Assembly: GCA_020062035.1 (NCBI GenBank)
Contig: JAGUXD010000186.1
Coordinates: forward strand, 1-7,415
DNA: 7,415 nucleotides
Source of the DNA: Candidatus Brocadiia bacterium
Lineage (GTDB): Bacteria; Planctomycetota; MHYJ01; JACQXL01
Direction: 5' to 3'
Shown: piece after piece, positions 6,901 to 7,415 of the stretch
Layout: every line of letters starts with the position of its first letter
How positions within the stretch are numbered: position 1 is the stretch's first letter
The notes under the pieces: model-generated
Told to the model about the DNA's origin: nothing
Database searches by the model: none
The model's input: only the letters and a program-made list of their open reading frames with translations
Made by a program: the position numbers and the translations under genes

Positions 6901-7032
6901 TCACTCCTTAATCATTTTGATTACTAATCCTTTTATATTCTCCAGGAGTTCTTCTTTTAAGCCCTTTTTTATTATCGCTTTGGTAAGTTCCACTGACCCT
7001 TGCCCGGTCTTGTTGAGTATTGTCTTGATACA
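6901..7032 (-). pseudogene. Displaced 3' end of the HTH gene (-1 frame)
   Basis: In the frame one base back from the HTH gene, a stop-free stretch of 43 codons runs from just after a TAG (7035-7033) to a TGA at 6903-6901. It reads C-I-K-T-I-L-N-K-T-G, then a charged amphipathic helix rich in Lys, Glu, Leu and Ile, ending K-M-I-K-E. This looks far more like protein than the current tail of the upstream frame. Its stop falls 12 nt before the cysS ATG and its last codons carry AGGAG, the placing expected for the natural end of an upstream operon gene. Most likely it is the true C-terminus of the HTH protein, separated by a single-base deletion (real or sequencing) between about 7032 and 6972. 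No classic slippery heptamer is visible there. Confidence 0.55.
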
Positions 7033-7415
7033 CTATATTTTACTCCCCTCTCTACCTTTTCTCCAGTCGTGAGTGTCTCTGGTAGTTTTAGCAGGTATAA
7101 ACTTAAATCACGTTTAATCTTTTCTCTGATATCTTTATCATCCGGTAATTGGACCTGTGATAATACCTTCTTAATGACTTTATTAAACATTATTGACTCC
7201 AGCTTTGTAAAGAAATTAGAAAGAGATATATTACACGCCCTTAAATAAAGCCGAATTGTTCTTAAGGAGGGATTTTTAATCCTACCTGATTCCAGACGAG
7301 AAACATATACTTGACATACCTGAGCAGAAACGCCTAATTGTTTAGCAATTTCCTCCTGGCTCAGACACTTTTCTTTACGAATCCGTGCCAGAAGCGGATC
7401 CACTTCTTTAACTAA
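6972..7415 (-). CDS. XRE-type helix-turn-helix protein, probably frameshifted, running to the window edge
   Basis: The frame encodes an N-terminal Cro/C1-type helix-turn-helix, probably a small DNA-binding regulator. Counting from the GTG at 7403, residues 3-60 hold I-R-K-E-K-C-L-S-Q-E-E-I-A-K-Q-L-G-V-S, then V-S-R-L-E-S-G and N-P-S-L-R-T-I, all hallmarks of the fold. A lysine- and leucine-rich second half follows, with no recognised domain. The GTG gives 143 residues, but the frame stays open for four more codons to the window edge and no Shine-Dalgarno precedes the GTG, so the real start may lie outside. Two oddities: the stretch between G-V-S and V-S-R-L-E-S-G is about four residues longer than usual, and the final residues (Arg/Pro/Gly-rich, ending L-P-K-R) look out of frame. 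It lies just upstream of cysS on the same strand and is probably co-transcribed. Target unknown. Confidence 0.7.
   Translation of the reverse strand, partial: LVKEVDPLLARIRKEKCLSQEEIAKQLGVSAQVCQVYVSRLESGRIKNPSLRTIRLYLRACNISLSNFFTKLESIMFNKVIKKVLSQVQLPDDKDIREKIKRDLSLYLLKLPETLTTGEKVERGVKYSVSRQYSTRPGKGQWNLPKR

Noticed and set aside
7311..7340. TTGACA followed 18 nt later by TAATTG on the plus strand, promoter-like.
   Set aside because: It sits within the HTH coding sequence and points into the antisense of cysS and the HTH gene; the -10 is poor, so chance is the simpler reading.

Overview
The window looks like chromosomal DNA from an AT-rich (about 40% G+C by eye), probably uncultured, Gram-negative-type bacterium. 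It carries a GspE/PilB-type assembly ATPase next to a PilT retraction ATPase (type IV pilus), a serine palmitoyltransferase-like enzyme, a free-standing Hanks-type Ser/Thr kinase and a housekeeping cysteinyl-tRNA synthetase. This mix would fit a Planctomycetota/Omnitrophota-like or similar candidate lineage. That placement is an inference from gene style only; there is no rRNA or phylogenetic marker here that I can test.

Layout, left to right. 1-330 (+) is a reading frame open to the left edge, probably the C-terminal end of a protein resembling the tail of family 2 glycosyltransferases. It converges on an alpha-oxoamine synthase of the serine palmitoyltransferase type (369-1550, -). Upstream of that, after a 128-bp gap holding a good sigma70-like promoter and a GC-rich patch, is a Ser/Thr protein kinase (1679-2569, -). 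A 55-bp divergent control region with two interleaved promoters separates the kinase from pilB (2625-4340, +), which is followed after 16 bp by pilT (4357-5457, +). pilT converges with cysS (5449-6888, -) and their ends overlap by 9 bp. Upstream of cysS is a small XRE-type helix-turn-helix gene (about 6972-7415, -) that runs to the right edge and appears frameshifted near its 3' end.

How they work together: pilB and pilT form one transcription unit supplying the extension and retraction motors of a type IV pilus; the platform protein gene pilC is not beside them. The kinase shares its control region with pilB, so the two may be regulated together, but no direct link is visible. cysS is probably translated from the same message as the HTH gene. 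The oxoamine synthase would start lipid long-chain-base synthesis if it is a true serine palmitoyltransferase.

The most notable signal is regulatory. The three genes that begin transcription units here (oxoamine synthase, kinase, pilB) each have a -10 box only 8-11 nt before the ATG and no Shine-Dalgarno, which predicts leaderless or nearly leaderless mRNAs. The operon-internal pilT has a textbook Shine-Dalgarno. I found no CRISPR array, insertion sequence, tRNA or rRNA, and no convincing unknown multi-gene system.
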